Below, one piece after another: positions 7,310 through 15,246 of a stretch of 19,748 nucleotides of DNA (position 1 is its first letter; each line of letters begins with the position of its first letter). The notes under the pieces are model-generated. The model made no database searches. It was not told the origin of the DNA and saw only the letters and a list, made by a program, of their open reading frames with translations. Source of the DNA: an uncultured Lachnobacterium sp. (GTDB lineage Bacteria > Bacillota > Clostridia > Lachnospirales > Lachnospiraceae); the NCBI GenBank assembly GCA_900552085.1, contig URYB01000009.1, positions 1 to 19,748 on the forward strand, in the 5' to 3' direction. The position numbers and the translations under genes were made by a program.

Positions 7310-7345
7310 AAAAGAGAAATGTTTCACGTGAAACATTTCTCTTTT
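7308..7345 (-). terminator. Intrinsic terminator of the response regulator gene, overlapping parS
   Basis: A 36-bp perfect palindrome (7310-7345) lies four bases past the response regulator stop codon. As minus-strand RNA it forms a long hairpin whose 3' arm runs into six T residues (7313-7308). The stem contains a complete parS. The palindrome extends 10 bp beyond parS on each side, which parS itself does not need, supporting a terminator role. Confidence 0.7.
7320..7335. promoter_or_regulatory. parS site 2 (ParB-binding, embedded in a terminator palindrome)
   Basis: This is a second exact copy of the parS consensus, TGTTTCACGTGAAACA, 1,015 bp from site 1. It is centred in a larger perfect palindrome at the 3' end of the response regulator gene. 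ParB should load here. Confidence 0.95.
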
Positions 7346-7349
7346 CTAA

Positions 7350-7994
7350 TTAATGTATCTGTACAAGATTATTACGAATTGCAAATACAGCAGCCTGTGT
7401 TCGATCAGTAACTCCCAGTTTCTTAAAGATATTTGAAACATGATTCTTTACTGTTCTCTCACTAATTTCCAAACGCTTTCCAACTTCTTTATTAAACATT
7501 CCAACAGCAAGCAATTTTAAAACATCTAACTCTCTCTTTGTCAGACTCTTAATTTTTTCTGCATCCTTATTGGTTTCAATCATTTTAGCATTAAGTGCAG
7601 GAATTAAACTTGGCTGGATATATGTTTCTCCCTCTGCAACTGTAAAGATTGCTTTCTTTAATTCTGCGGATTCGGAATCCTTTAATACATATCCATTTAC
7701 ACCAATATCAACTGCTTTCATTAGATATTCGATTTCATTATGAACAGTCAACACTAGTACTTTCAATTTTGATCTTTTAGATTTTAGGGATTTCAAAACT
7801 TCAAGTCCATTTTTCTTTGGCATATTAATATCCAACAATAATACATCCGGTTTTACTACCTGCAGCTTATCCAGACAATCCTCGCCATCCACTGCTTCAG
7901 AGATTACCTGAATATCTCCATCCAACTCTAATAAATTCTTTAACCCCTCACGGATCATCGAATGATCATCCGCAATCATAATTTTTACTGCCAT
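7350..7994 (-). CDS. NarL/LuxR-family response regulator (DegU-like)
   Basis: The protein has 214 residues in two domains. The receiver (1-120) has acidic pair Asp9-Asp10, phospho-acceptor Asp55 in LLLDINMP, Thr83 and Lys105. The LuxR-type helix-turn-helix (about 150-212) contains LTKRELDVLKLLAVG and SERTVKNHVSNIFKKLGV. Phosphorylation by the adjacent kinase should promote dimerisation and DNA binding. Its start ATG lies four bases after the kinase stop, so the pair is translated from one message. The organisation resembles DegS-DegU of Bacillus, but the regulon is unknown and orthology is not shown. The gene ends at the parS-containing palindrome. Confidence 0.95.
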   Translation of the reverse strand: MAVKIMIADDHSMIREGLKNLLELDGDIQVISEAVDGEDCLDKLQVVKPDVLLLDINMPKKNGLEVLKSLKSKRSKLKVLVLTVHNEIEYLMKAVDIGVNGYVLKDSESAELKKAIFTVAEGETYIQPSLIPALNAKMIETNKDAEKIKSLTKRELDVLKLLAVGMFNKEVGKRLEISERTVKNHVSNIFKKLGVTDRTQAAVFAIRNNLVQIH

Positions 7995-7998
7995 ACTA

Positions 7999-9012
7999 CT
8001 ATTTTTCCTCCTTTAAAATAGGTATTGTTACGCAAATAGAACATCCATTACCCGGACTCGATTGTATATCCAGCTTACCGGACAATAAATAAACTCTTTC
8101 CTTCATCATCGACAAACCAAATCCCGTATTATCATCTCTGGATACAGATTGCATAGAAGTAACATCAACCCCCTTGCCATCGTCCTGAATCATGAGTTTC
8201 AATTGACTGTCTGTATATTTCATACTCACTGTCAAATTTGAAGCAGATGCATGTTTAATTGCATTATTACATGCCTCCTGTATCACACGCAATAATGTTA
8301 TCTGAACCACATTGTCAATTGGATACGGTTCCCCCTCTACCTTGTATATACAATTAATACTGTTAAATCGCTTAAACTTATCCAAAGCTCTCTCTACGGT
8401 TATATCAAAACCAATATCATCAAAAGACATTGGCCTTAAATCATAAATCAAGCCTCTCATATCTTCTATTATTTCTCTTAAGCATTTATTAACTGAAAAA
8501 AGTTCCAATTTACAACGAACTGGATCTTTATCTATCAACTTTGTGCATAACTCGGTCTTATGAACAAGAGAAGTAAGGTTTTGTGTCGTAGAATCATGTA
8601 AATCACGTGCAATACGCTGTCTTTCTGTCTCAACAGAATTAAGCAAAGCTAATCGTGTATCTGCGTCTACCTCTTCACTGCTGATTTCTTCTTCATCTTT
8701 CTCTACCACTTTGATCACACTGGTTATTTCTGCAATCTTAAATTCTAACTCTCCAAGTTGATTTTGCAAATCAATTATCTGTTCTTCTATCTGCTTTTGT
8801 TCTTCATGAAGTTCTGCAATTTTCCTATGATTAAATACATTTGTTTCACGTGGAGAAAATGCTTCATAACTAGAATCATTTGTCTCTTCCAGCATTTGAA
8901 TAAATTTTACGTTTTCCTTTTGCTTATTTTCACATGAATGTATTTGATCTGTAATACTCTCTTTTTCCTGTTCAAATTGCAACTTCGTTTTTTCTAAATA
9001 CTCTTTAACCAT
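7999..9012 (-). CDS. Cytoplasmic DegS-type sensor histidine kinase
   Basis: The 337-residue protein has no membrane segment or signal peptide, so it should sense a cytoplasmic signal, as DegS does. Residues 1-110 are a charged, glutamate-rich coiled coil. The HisKA_3 dimerisation and phosphotransfer helix carries ERQRIARDLHDSTTQNL, with His139 as the likely phosphorylation site, and IYDLRPMSFDDIG follows at 189-201. The ATPase domain has N-box Asn250, DDGKG at 277-281 and GFGL at 297-300. It lies four bases upstream of its response regulator partner. The start ATG has GAGGGGG five bases upstream. The promoter is not clear: two TATAAT boxes lie upstream (9045-9050 and 9064-9069, minus strand) without good -35 boxes. 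A near-parS sequence occurs inside the gene. Confidence 0.94.
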   Translation of the reverse strand: MVKEYLEKTKLQFEQEKESITDQIHSCENKQKENVKFIQMLEETNDSSYEAFSPRETNVFNHRKIAELHEEQKQIEEQIIDLQNQLGELEFKIAEITSVIKVVEKDEEEISSEEVDADTRLALLNSVETERQRIARDLHDSTTQNLTSLVHKTELCTKLIDKDPVRCKLELFSVNKCLREIIEDMRGLIYDLRPMSFDDIGFDITVERALDKFKRFNSINCIYKVEGEPYPIDNVVQITLLRVIQEACNNAIKHASASNLTVSMKYTDSQLKLMIQDDGKGVDVTSMQSVSRDDNTGFGLSMMKERVYLLSGKLDIQSSPGNGCSICVTIPILKEEK

Positions 9013-9110
9013 TTCGCCCCCTCAAACATACGTTCGATATAAATATTATAAAAATACATATATATTATAAAATATTTTCTAAATAAATAAAAGGAATAAA
9101 TAAAATATAT

Positions 9111-9139
9111 TTGTAAAATCACCCAAAAATGCCTATAAT
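9111..9139 (+). promoter_or_regulatory. Predicted promoter of the alpha/beta-hydrolase-like gene
   Basis: TTGTAA (9111-9116) and a perfect TATAAT (9134-9139) are spaced by 17 bp. The start codon lies 32 bp further, after an ideal GGAGG at 9161-9165. The divergent sensor kinase gene starts 159 bp away on the other strand, so this spacer serves both. Confidence 0.7.
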
Positions 9140-9171
9140 AACAGTATATATATTAAAAAAGGAGGTTTCCT

Positions 9172-10122
9172 ATGAAAAAGAGTACAAAGCGCTTTTTATT
9201 ATTTTCCACAGCAGCATTCGCCGGCATGTACGCTTACAATCGATTTGTTGCAACTGTTGCTGCAAACAAAAATATGCTTCCAACCAAAAATGGATCCTAT
9301 TATTCCTGGAAACAAGGAAATATTTTCTATACAAAAACCGGAACCGGAAGTCCTATTTTATTAGTACATGATACCAATTCATCCAGTTCTTCTGTAGAAT
9401 GGACAAATATCATTCGACGTCTTCAGAAAAATCATACCGTATACACCATTGACTTATTAGGTTGCGGTCTTTCAGATAAACCAGGTGTAAGCTACACCAA
9501 TTATATGTATGTACAGTTAATTACTGCGTTTATCAAAGATATTATCAAAGAAAAAACTGATATTGTAGCATCCAATATGTCCTGCTCCTTTGTAATTATG
9601 GCAAATCAGATGGATGATTCAATTATCAACAACATCATCTTAATTAATCCTGTTTCTTTAAAAACATTAACTTATATACCTGATAGTCAAAGTAAACTGA
9701 AACAGATCCTTATTAATCTTCCACTTGTTGGAACCTTTATTTACAATGTACTTATGAATCCGGCCAGATTAGATCAACAATTCAGGACGAACTATTATGC
9801 AAAATCAAATATGGTTTCCAACAAAATAAAGGATGCCTACTATGAAGCATCCCATTCCGACAACAGTAACGGAAAATATTTATATTCAAGCCTTTTAGGA
9901 AATTACATGGGTGTGGATATCCGGCAGGCATTGAAAAAATTAAAAAATAAAACTTACATTATTGGAAGTACAGATATTAAAAATAATCTAAATACATTAG
10001 AAGAATATCATAAGCTTAATTCTAATATTCAGGTAATCCATGTTTCCAATTGCAAACTATATCCACAATTAGAAAATCCAGCAAAAGTTAATCAAATCAT
10101 TGAACATATCCTTTCCATATAA
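9172..10122 (+). CDS. Alpha/beta-hydrolase-fold protein with degenerate catalytic motifs
   Basis: The 316-residue protein starts with KKSTKR and a hydrophobic segment (about 8-22), so it is probably anchored in the membrane with the domain outside. The rest follows the alpha/beta hydrolase pattern: PILLVHDTNSSSSS at 61-74 where HG is usual, DLLGCGLSDKP at 94-104, a nucleophile-elbow position SNMSCSF at 134-140 (Ser137, but both glycines of GxSxG are replaced), a candidate acid in GSTD (Asp268), and SNCKLYPQLENP at 292-303. In active enzymes the last motif usually reads GH before L-P-x-x-E-x-P; here it is Cys294-Lys295, so the catalytic His appears missing. It may be inactive, or use another base. 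Ribosome site and promoter are strong, so it is likely expressed. It is the only plus-strand gene left of dnaA and faces oriC. Confidence 0.85.
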   Translation: MKKSTKRFLLFSTAAFAGMYAYNRFVATVAANKNMLPTKNGSYYSWKQGNIFYTKTGTGSPILLVHDTNSSSSSVEWTNIIRRLQKNHTVYTIDLLGCGLSDKPGVSYTNYMYVQLITAFIKDIIKEKTDIVASNMSCSFVIMANQMDDSIINNIILINPVSLKTLTYIPDSQSKLKQILINLPLVGTFIYNVLMNPARLDQQFRTNYYAKSNMVSNKIKDAYYEASHSDNSNGKYLYSSLLGNYMGVDIRQALKKLKNKTYIIGSTDIKNNLNTLEEYHKLNSNIQVIHVSNCKLYPQLENPAKVNQIIEHILSI

Positions 10123-10145
10123 AATGCGGAATACATGATATGCAA

Positions 10146-10176
10146 AAGCTCTATGATATCTCATAGAGCTTTTTTT
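10146..10176 (+). terminator. Bidirectional intrinsic terminator between convergent genes
   Basis: An 11-bp perfect stem, AAGCTCTATGA / TCATAGAGCTT, with a 4-nt loop is followed by seven T residues on the plus strand (10170-10176). On the minus strand it is followed by TTTT, so it can also stop the rsmG transcript, whose stop codon lies about 75 bp to the right. Confidence 0.88.
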
Positions 10177-10250
10177 CAACATATTTACCTGATTTCAACT
10201 GTTTTGTACACATTTTCCGCTTTATTTGTTGATAACATGTAATATTTTTT

Positions 10251-10967
10251 CTACTTAAGTGGAGTTTTTGAAGGTACCCCAGCTTTTCTGGGATATTTTT
10301 TCGAAGTGCCTGCAACCTTTTCAATTGCAATAAAAGATCTCTTTGCATCTCCCAATTCAAACTTTGTAACATCCTTTACCTTACCACCAAGCAAAAATAC
10401 AGATGACTTCGCATCCTGTACTTCTTCATCACATTCACCTGACTTATAAGAAACAAACTGACCACCGATCTTTACAAAAGGAAGACAATACTCTGCCAAT
10501 GTAGATAAATTAGCAACCGCACGGGAAACACACAGATCATACTGTTCCCTGTATGCTGTATCACGCGCCAAATCCTCTGCTCTTCCGTGAATTGCAGCAA
10601 TATCTGTCAACTGAAGCTCATCAATTACATCCTGTAAGAATAAAATTCTTTTATTTAAGGAATCTGCCAGCGTAATTTTCAAATTAGGGAAAGCAATTTT
10701 TAAAGGAATTCCAGGAAATCCTGCTCCTGTCCCCATATCCATAATCTTAAGATTCTTGTTCAAATCTACAACACGAATCAGTGAAAGACTATCCTCAAAA
10801 TGTTTTTCTAATACTTCATCAAATTGTGTGATTCCAGTCAGATTCATCACCTTGTTTTTTTCCACTAACATCTCATAATAAGTAATGAATTGTTGTACCT
10901 GCTCATCCGTCAGAGTAATTCCCATAGCTTCCAGTTTTCTGACAAAATGTTGTGTGTTATATTCCAT
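10251..10967 (-). CDS. rsmG: RsmG, 16S rRNA (guanine-N7) methyltransferase (GidB)
   Basis: RsmG methylates N7 of G527 (E. coli numbering) in 16S rRNA using S-adenosylmethionine; its loss gives low-level streptomycin resistance in several bacteria. The protein has 238 residues, normal for the family. The SAM-binding loop is MDMGTGAGFPGIPL at 76-89, followed by the acidic strand-2 end LADS at 100-103 and by VSRAVANL at 147-154, a conserved family segment. The N-terminal KNKVMNLTGI (37-46) is also characteristic. It is the last gene of the mnmE-mnmG-rsmG run, 57 bp after mnmG. Confidence 0.97.
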   Translation of the reverse strand: MEYNTQHFVRKLEAMGITLTDEQVQQFITYYEMLVEKNKVMNLTGITQFDEVLEKHFEDSLSLIRVVDLNKNLKIMDMGTGAGFPGIPLKIAFPNLKITLADSLNKRILFLQDVIDELQLTDIAAIHGRAEDLARDTAYREQYDLCVSRAVANLSTLAEYCLPFVKIGGQFVSYKSGECDEEVQDAKSSVFLLGGKVKDVTKFELGDAKRSFIAIEKVAGTSKKYPRKAGVPSKTPLK

Positions 10968-11024
10968 ATACCCCCCTATTTTCTCATTTATTATTTTATT
11001 AATTCTCGTTTTAATATATTTATG

Positions 11025-13076
11025 CTATTTTTCTGTTTTTCCAGAGTTAAGTTGATAAAATAAATCTGGATTTGAATATTTTAATTGTTCCAGATATACC
11101 AGCAATACTGACACATCAGCTGGTGTAACTCCTGAGATTCTTGAAGCCTGTCCAATGCTCAACGGCTGGAATTCATTCAATTTTTGTTGTGCCTCTATAC
11201 GCAATCCGGATATTTCATTATAGTCAAAATGTTGTGGCAATTTTTTCTTTTCCAGACGTTTGAATTTATCTACCTGCTTTACCTGACGTGTAATATAACC
11301 TTCATATTTGATCAGTATATTCACCTGCTCCGTTACTTCTTCTGGTAAGTCTGGGCGATCTGCATCAATATCTTTCAATTTATCATAATCTAACTCCGGA
11401 CGTCGAATCAGATCTGCCAAAGTAGTACCTGTATTCAACGGAATACTGTTATTTTTCTCCAGCAAAGCCTGCACTTTTGCATTTGCACCAATTTTCACAT
11501 GGTTTACACGCTCGATTTCTTCATCAATCAGCTGCTCTTTCTTACAAACCCAGTCATAACGCTCCTGTGAGATTAATCCAACTTCATATCCCTTCTTTGT
11601 CAGACGTAAATCTGCATTATCCTGGCGCAAAAGTAAACGATATTCCGCTCGTGAAGTCATCATGCGGTAAGGTTCGCGGTTTTTCTTTGTCACAAGATCA
11701 TCAATTAAAACACCTATGTAGGCTTCTGAGCGATCCAAAATCAAAGGCTCACGTCCCTGTATCTCCATCGCTGCATTAATACCAGCGATTAATCCCTGGC
11801 ATGCTGCTTCCTCATAACCAGAACTGCCATTAAACTGTCCACCACTGAACAATCCCTTGATATTCTTGAATTCCAATGATGCAAAAAGCGAATTCGCGTC
11901 AATGCAATCATACTCAATTGCATATGCATTACGCACAATCTTTGCATGCTCTAATCCAGGTAATGTGCGATACATCCGGTACTGTACATCCTCCGGAAGT
12001 GAGGAAGACATACCGCCAATATACATTTCATTTGTGCTTAAGCCTTCCGGCTCAACAAAAATCTGATGCCTGTCTTTATCCGCAAATTTTACGACCTTAT
12101 CCTCAATAGAAGGACAATAACGTGGACCGGTTCCTTCAATGATACCGGCATAAATCGGTGAACGATCCAGATTTTCACGAATAATCTTATGTGTTTCCTC
12201 ATTTGTATAAGTAAGCCAGCAGGATACCTGATCTATCTGTACATCATCCGGATTGGTCGTAAATGAAAATGGAACAATTCTCTCATCCCCAAATTGTTCT
12301 TCCATTTTTGAGAAATCAATACTTCTCTTATCAATACGGGCTGGTGTGCCTGTTTTAAATCTGCGCGTCTGTATTCCGTGTGCCAACAGAGATTCTGTCA
12401 AATGATTTGCTGCAGAAAGTCCATTCGGTCCTGTGTGGGTAATCATCTCTCCGGTAAGGCAACGCGCACGAAGATAGGTTCCTGTACAAAGAACCACTGC
12501 TTTACATCGATAAGTTCCTCCGGATACCGTACGGACTCCCGTAATCTTTTGCACCTTTTTTTCAGAATCAGATGTGTTATCCACTTTTCCAGAGTTAGTT
12601 TGTTTACAATCCGTATCTTCATCAAAGAAATGGTCCATATCTGTTAAAATTTCAGCAACCTCGGCCTGACGAATGGTCAAATGGTCCGTATTTTGCAGAG
12701 TTTTACGCATTTCTTTCGTATATTCCGCTTTATCTGCCTGCGCGCGGAGAGAATGTACAGCCGGACCTTTGGATTTATTTAGCATTTTTGACTGAATAAA
12801 TGTCTTATCAATGTTCTTTCCCATCTCACCACCAAGGGCATCCACCTCTCTGACGAGATGTCCCTTCGAGCTTCCTCCGATATTTGGATTACATGGCATC
12901 ATTGCAATACTGTCCACACTTACTGTAAACATAATTGTCTCAAGTCCAAGTCTTGCACAAGCCAAAGCAGCTTCACATCCCGCATGTCCAGCTCCTACTA
13001 CTACTACATCATACTCTTCCTGAATGTGTGGAATTGTTTTCTTCTTATTTTCCAATGTCTGTAAATTATCTTCCAT
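11025..13076 (-). CDS. mnmG: MnmG (GidA), tRNA wobble-uridine modification FAD enzyme
   Basis: With MnmE, MnmG builds the (carboxymethyl)aminomethyl group at C5 of U34 in several tRNAs, using FAD, NADH and methylene-tetrahydrofolate. I place the start at the ATG at 13076 because AAGGAG lies four bases upstream; upstream in-frame codons overlap the end of mnmE. This gives 683 residues, longer than the roughly 630 typical of the family. The FAD-binding VVVVGAGHAGCEAA spans 24-37. Conserved PCNPNIGGSSKGHLVREVDALGG (61-83), the CPSIEDK segment and the GGQFNGSSGYEEAA segment follow. The excess is an approximately 18-residue N-terminal extension and a hydrophilic insertion around 150-175. It begins 16 bp after mnmE. 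Confidence 0.97.
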   Translation of the reverse strand: MEDNLQTLENKKKTIPHIQEEYDVVVVGAGHAGCEAALACARLGLETIMFTVSVDSIAMMPCNPNIGGSSKGHLVREVDALGGEMGKNIDKTFIQSKMLNKSKGPAVHSLRAQADKAEYTKEMRKTLQNTDHLTIRQAEVAEILTDMDHFFDEDTDCKQTNSGKVDNTSDSEKKVQKITGVRTVSGGTYRCKAVVLCTGTYLRARCLTGEMITHTGPNGLSAANHLTESLLAHGIQTRRFKTGTPARIDKRSIDFSKMEEQFGDERIVPFSFTTNPDDVQIDQVSCWLTYTNEETHKIIRENLDRSPIYAGIIEGTGPRYCPSIEDKVVKFADKDRHQIFVEPEGLSTNEMYIGGMSSSLPEDVQYRMYRTLPGLEHAKIVRNAYAIEYDCIDANSLFASLEFKNIKGLFSGGQFNGSSGYEEAACQGLIAGINAAMEIQGREPLILDRSEAYIGVLIDDLVTKKNREPYRMMTSRAEYRLLLRQDNADLRLTKKGYEVGLISQERYDWVCKKEQLIDEEIERVNHVKIGANAKVQALLEKNNSIPLNTGTTLADLIRRPELDYDKLKDIDADRPDLPEEVTEQVNILIKYEGYITRQVKQVDKFKRLEKKKLPQHFDYNEISGLRIEAQQKLNEFQPLSIGQASRISGVTPADVSVLLVYLEQLKYSNPDLFYQLNSGKTEK

Positions 13077-13092
13077 CTTTCTCCTTAACCTT

Positions 13093-14469
13093 CTACTTTC
13101 CCATACAGAATTTTGAGAAAATCTCATCTACCAGATCATCTTCAACCGACTCACCAATAATTTTTCCCAGCTCTTCATAAGCACCCATTAAATCAATGGA
13201 ATAAAAATCTTCCGGCATATCATCTTTAATTGATTGAATTACCTGTTGCAAATGATTTAATGTAATTTGCAAAGATGTCTTTTGTCGGACATTAATCGTA
13301 TACACTTCATCATTAAAGGTAACCTCTCCCTGGAAAAACATATCCTTAATGGTGTTCTCCAACTCCTGAATTCCAATTCGTTCCTTTGCAGATATGGATA
13401 TAATTTTTTTATTAATCTGATTTTGAATCATATATACTGTAACCTTTGCCTCAAGGTCGGATTTATTCAAAAGAATGATTGCTTTCTTATCCTGAAGCAA
13501 ATCCATAATTTCATAATCACTGTCATCTAAATCTGTGGATGCATCAATGACGTAAATAACAAGATCTGCATTTTCTGCATATTTCTTTGCACGGTCCACA
13601 CCAATTTTTTCCACAACATCACTCGTATCCCGGATTCCCGCTGTATCCATAACATTTAAAGTAATACCATTTAAATTAATCTGCTCTTCCAACACATCTC
13701 GTGTTGTTCCTGCAATCTCTGTAACAATGGCTTTTTCCTGTCCAACCAGAATATTCAACAATGAAGATTTTCCCACATTTGGTTTACCCACAATTACAGT
13801 ATTGATTCCTTCCCTTAAAATTCGGCCATTGTCGAAGTTTTTTAAAATGTTATCAACGTTATACACCTGGTTATCCACAATTTTCAACAATTTTTCGGGA
13901 TAATTATCCAAAGAGATGTGTTCCGGATCATCCAAAGCAGATTCAATAAACGCTATTTCATGCAATATCTCTTCCCGAATCTTCTTGATATCCACTAAAA
14001 CAGACCCTTTTAACTGATTTAGTGAACTTTTTAATGCAAAATCATTCTTTGCGTTGATAACATCGATGACAGATTCTGCCTGCGTCAGATCAATACGTCC
14101 ATTCAAAAACGCACGCTTGGTAAATTCGCCAGGCTCCGCCGGACGTGCCCCATTCTTTATCACAGTTTCCAATATACGTTTCATAACATATACACCACCA
14201 TGACAATCAATCTCAACGGTGTCTTCTCTTGTATATGAATTCGGAGCTTTCATTAAAAGAACCATAACTTCATCTACAACTTCATCTCCATCATAAATGT
14301 ATCCATAATGTATTGTATGACTTTTGCATTTACTGATTTTTTTCTTTCCATCTTTTGAATGATAGATTCGGTCAATAATATCTAATGTATCCTCACCGCT
14401 GATTCTTACAATACCAATTCCGGAAGGACTCATCGCAGTTGCAATTGCTGCAATTGTATCTGAATTCAT
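13093..14469 (-). CDS. mnmE: MnmE (TrmE), tRNA-modification GTPase
   Basis: MnmE is the GTPase partner of MnmG in U34 tRNA modification. I chose the ATG at 14469 (MNSDTIAAIATA), giving 458 residues. A GTG four codons upstream directly abuts the AGGAG ribosome site and cannot be used with it. The N-terminal folate-binding domain is followed by the helical domain carrying an inserted G domain: G1 GKPNVGKS at 228-235, TTRD at 255-258, DTAG at 275-278 and NKSD at 335-338. The protein ends with the family's CxGK motif (Cys455-Lys458), so it is complete. It is the first gene of a unit with its own promoter, just after the jag terminator. Confidence 0.97.
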   Translation of the reverse strand: MNSDTIAAIATAMSPSGIGIVRISGEDTLDIIDRIYHSKDGKKKISKCKSHTIHYGYIYDGDEVVDEVMVLLMKAPNSYTREDTVEIDCHGGVYVMKRILETVIKNGARPAEPGEFTKRAFLNGRIDLTQAESVIDVINAKNDFALKSSLNQLKGSVLVDIKKIREEILHEIAFIESALDDPEHISLDNYPEKLLKIVDNQVYNVDNILKNFDNGRILREGINTVIVGKPNVGKSSLLNILVGQEKAIVTEIAGTTRDVLEEQINLNGITLNVMDTAGIRDTSDVVEKIGVDRAKKYAENADLVIYVIDASTDLDDSDYEIMDLLQDKKAIILLNKSDLEAKVTVYMIQNQINKKIISISAKERIGIQELENTIKDMFFQGEVTFNDEVYTINVRQKTSLQITLNHLQQVIQSIKDDMPEDFYSIDLMGAYEELGKIIGESVEDDLVDEIFSKFCMGK

Positions 14470-14520
14470 TATTTTACTCACTCCTATTAAGTAATTTCTA
14501 ATCTAATGATAGCGATATTC

Positions 14521-14549
14521 ATTATATCACATATCAATAAACATTTTAA
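14521..14549 (-). promoter_or_regulatory. Predicted promoter of mnmE-mnmG-rsmG
   Basis: On the minus strand a perfect TATAAT (14526-14521) with an extended TGA is 17 bp from TTAAAA (14549-14544), a weak -35. It lies between the jag terminator and the mnmE start codon, about 52 bp upstream of the ATG, supporting a separate transcript for the three tRNA/rRNA modification genes. Confidence 0.6.
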
Positions 14550-14561
14550 TGTGTATTTTAT

Positions 14562-14594
14562 AAATAAAGAAAATGGGCACCCAAAGGTACCCAT
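14562..14594 (-). terminator. Intrinsic terminator after jag
   Basis: On the minus strand ATGGGTACC and GGTGCCCAT form a 9-bp stem (one G-U) around a 4-nt loop, followed by TTTCTTTATTT. It begins 15 bases after the jag stop codon and should end the rpmH-to-jag transcript. The T-run is interrupted, so read-through into mnmE is possible. Confidence 0.75.
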
Positions 14595-14608
14595 CTTCAT
14601 AACTTTTA

Positions 14609-15232
14609 TTATCTCTTTAATGTTACAACTACATGTCTGTAAGGCTCATCACCCTCGCTGTGTGTTGTTACATATCGATCATTCTGTAATGCAGAATGAA
14701 TGATTCTTCTTTCAAAAGGATTCATTGGTTCAAGAGAAACCGGTCTCTTTGTACGCTTAACCTTATATGCAATATTCTTTGCAAGGTTCTCTAATGTATC
14801 CTTTCTTCTCTTACGATAATCTTCTGTATCAATTTTTACTTTATAATATTCTTCTGACTGCTTATTGACAGCAAGGCTTGTCAAATACTGCAGAGAATCA
14901 AGTGTCTGTCCTCTTTTTCCGATGAGGATTCCCATATCATCGCCCTTTAACTCGATGTCAATGGTATGCTCAATCTCATCAATTTTGATAAGAACTTCAA
15001 CTTCCATTTTCATAGCTGCAAATACGGAACCTAAGAATTCTCTAACGCTTCCTTCAAGTGAATATTTCTTACGAGCCTTGATTACAGCATTTTTGCTACC
15101 GATTCCAAGAAATCCGGCGCTTCCTTTTTCAATGACTTCATATTCAATCTGGTCACTTGTTGTTCCAAGCTGAATGGACGCCTCTGTAATGGCATCATCA
15201 ACATTTTTTGCAGAAACTTCAATATACTCCAT
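14609..15232 (-). CDS. jag: Jag/KhpB (SpoIIIJ-associated) RNA-binding protein
   Basis: Jag/KhpB is a cytoplasmic RNA-binding protein that partners KhpA and affects cell division and elongation in Firmicutes. All three family domains are visible in 207 residues. The Jag_N domain (about 1-52) has VIEKGSAGFLGIGSKNA. The KH domain (about 75-150) has the GxxG-type loop GILIGKRGQTLDSLQYL at 101-117. The R3H domain (about 155-207) has NPFERRIIHSALQ at 171-183. No key residue looks missing. It starts 14 bp after the yidC stop, the usual pairing, with an AGAGGGGG ribosome site seven bases upstream, and is the last gene before a terminator. Confidence 0.97.
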   Translation of the reverse strand: MEYIEVSAKNVDDAITEASIQLGTTSDQIEYEVIEKGSAGFLGIGSKNAVIKARKKYSLEGSVREFLGSVFAAMKMEVEVLIKIDEIEHTIDIELKGDDMGILIGKRGQTLDSLQYLTSLAVNKQSEEYYKVKIDTEDYRKRRKDTLENLAKNIAYKVKRTKRPVSLEPMNPFERRIIHSALQNDRYVTTHSEGDEPYRHVVVTLKR

Positions 15233-15246
15233 ATGAATGCCCCCTC

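Noticed and set aside
8605..8615. Another CACGTG core (ATCACGTGCAA) in the sensor kinase gene as a parS
   Set aside because: Only the central six bases match; both flanks differ from the parS consensus.
9045..9092. Promoter for the DegS-like kinase gene on the minus strand
   Set aside because: Two TATAAT boxes exist, but neither has a recognisable -35 at suitable spacing, and TATAAT arises easily in this AT-rich stretch.
13077..13127. 17-residue N-terminal extension of MnmG overlapping mnmE
   Set aside because: The ATG at 13076 has AAGGAG at ideal spacing; the extension lies inside the mnmE 3' end in another frame.
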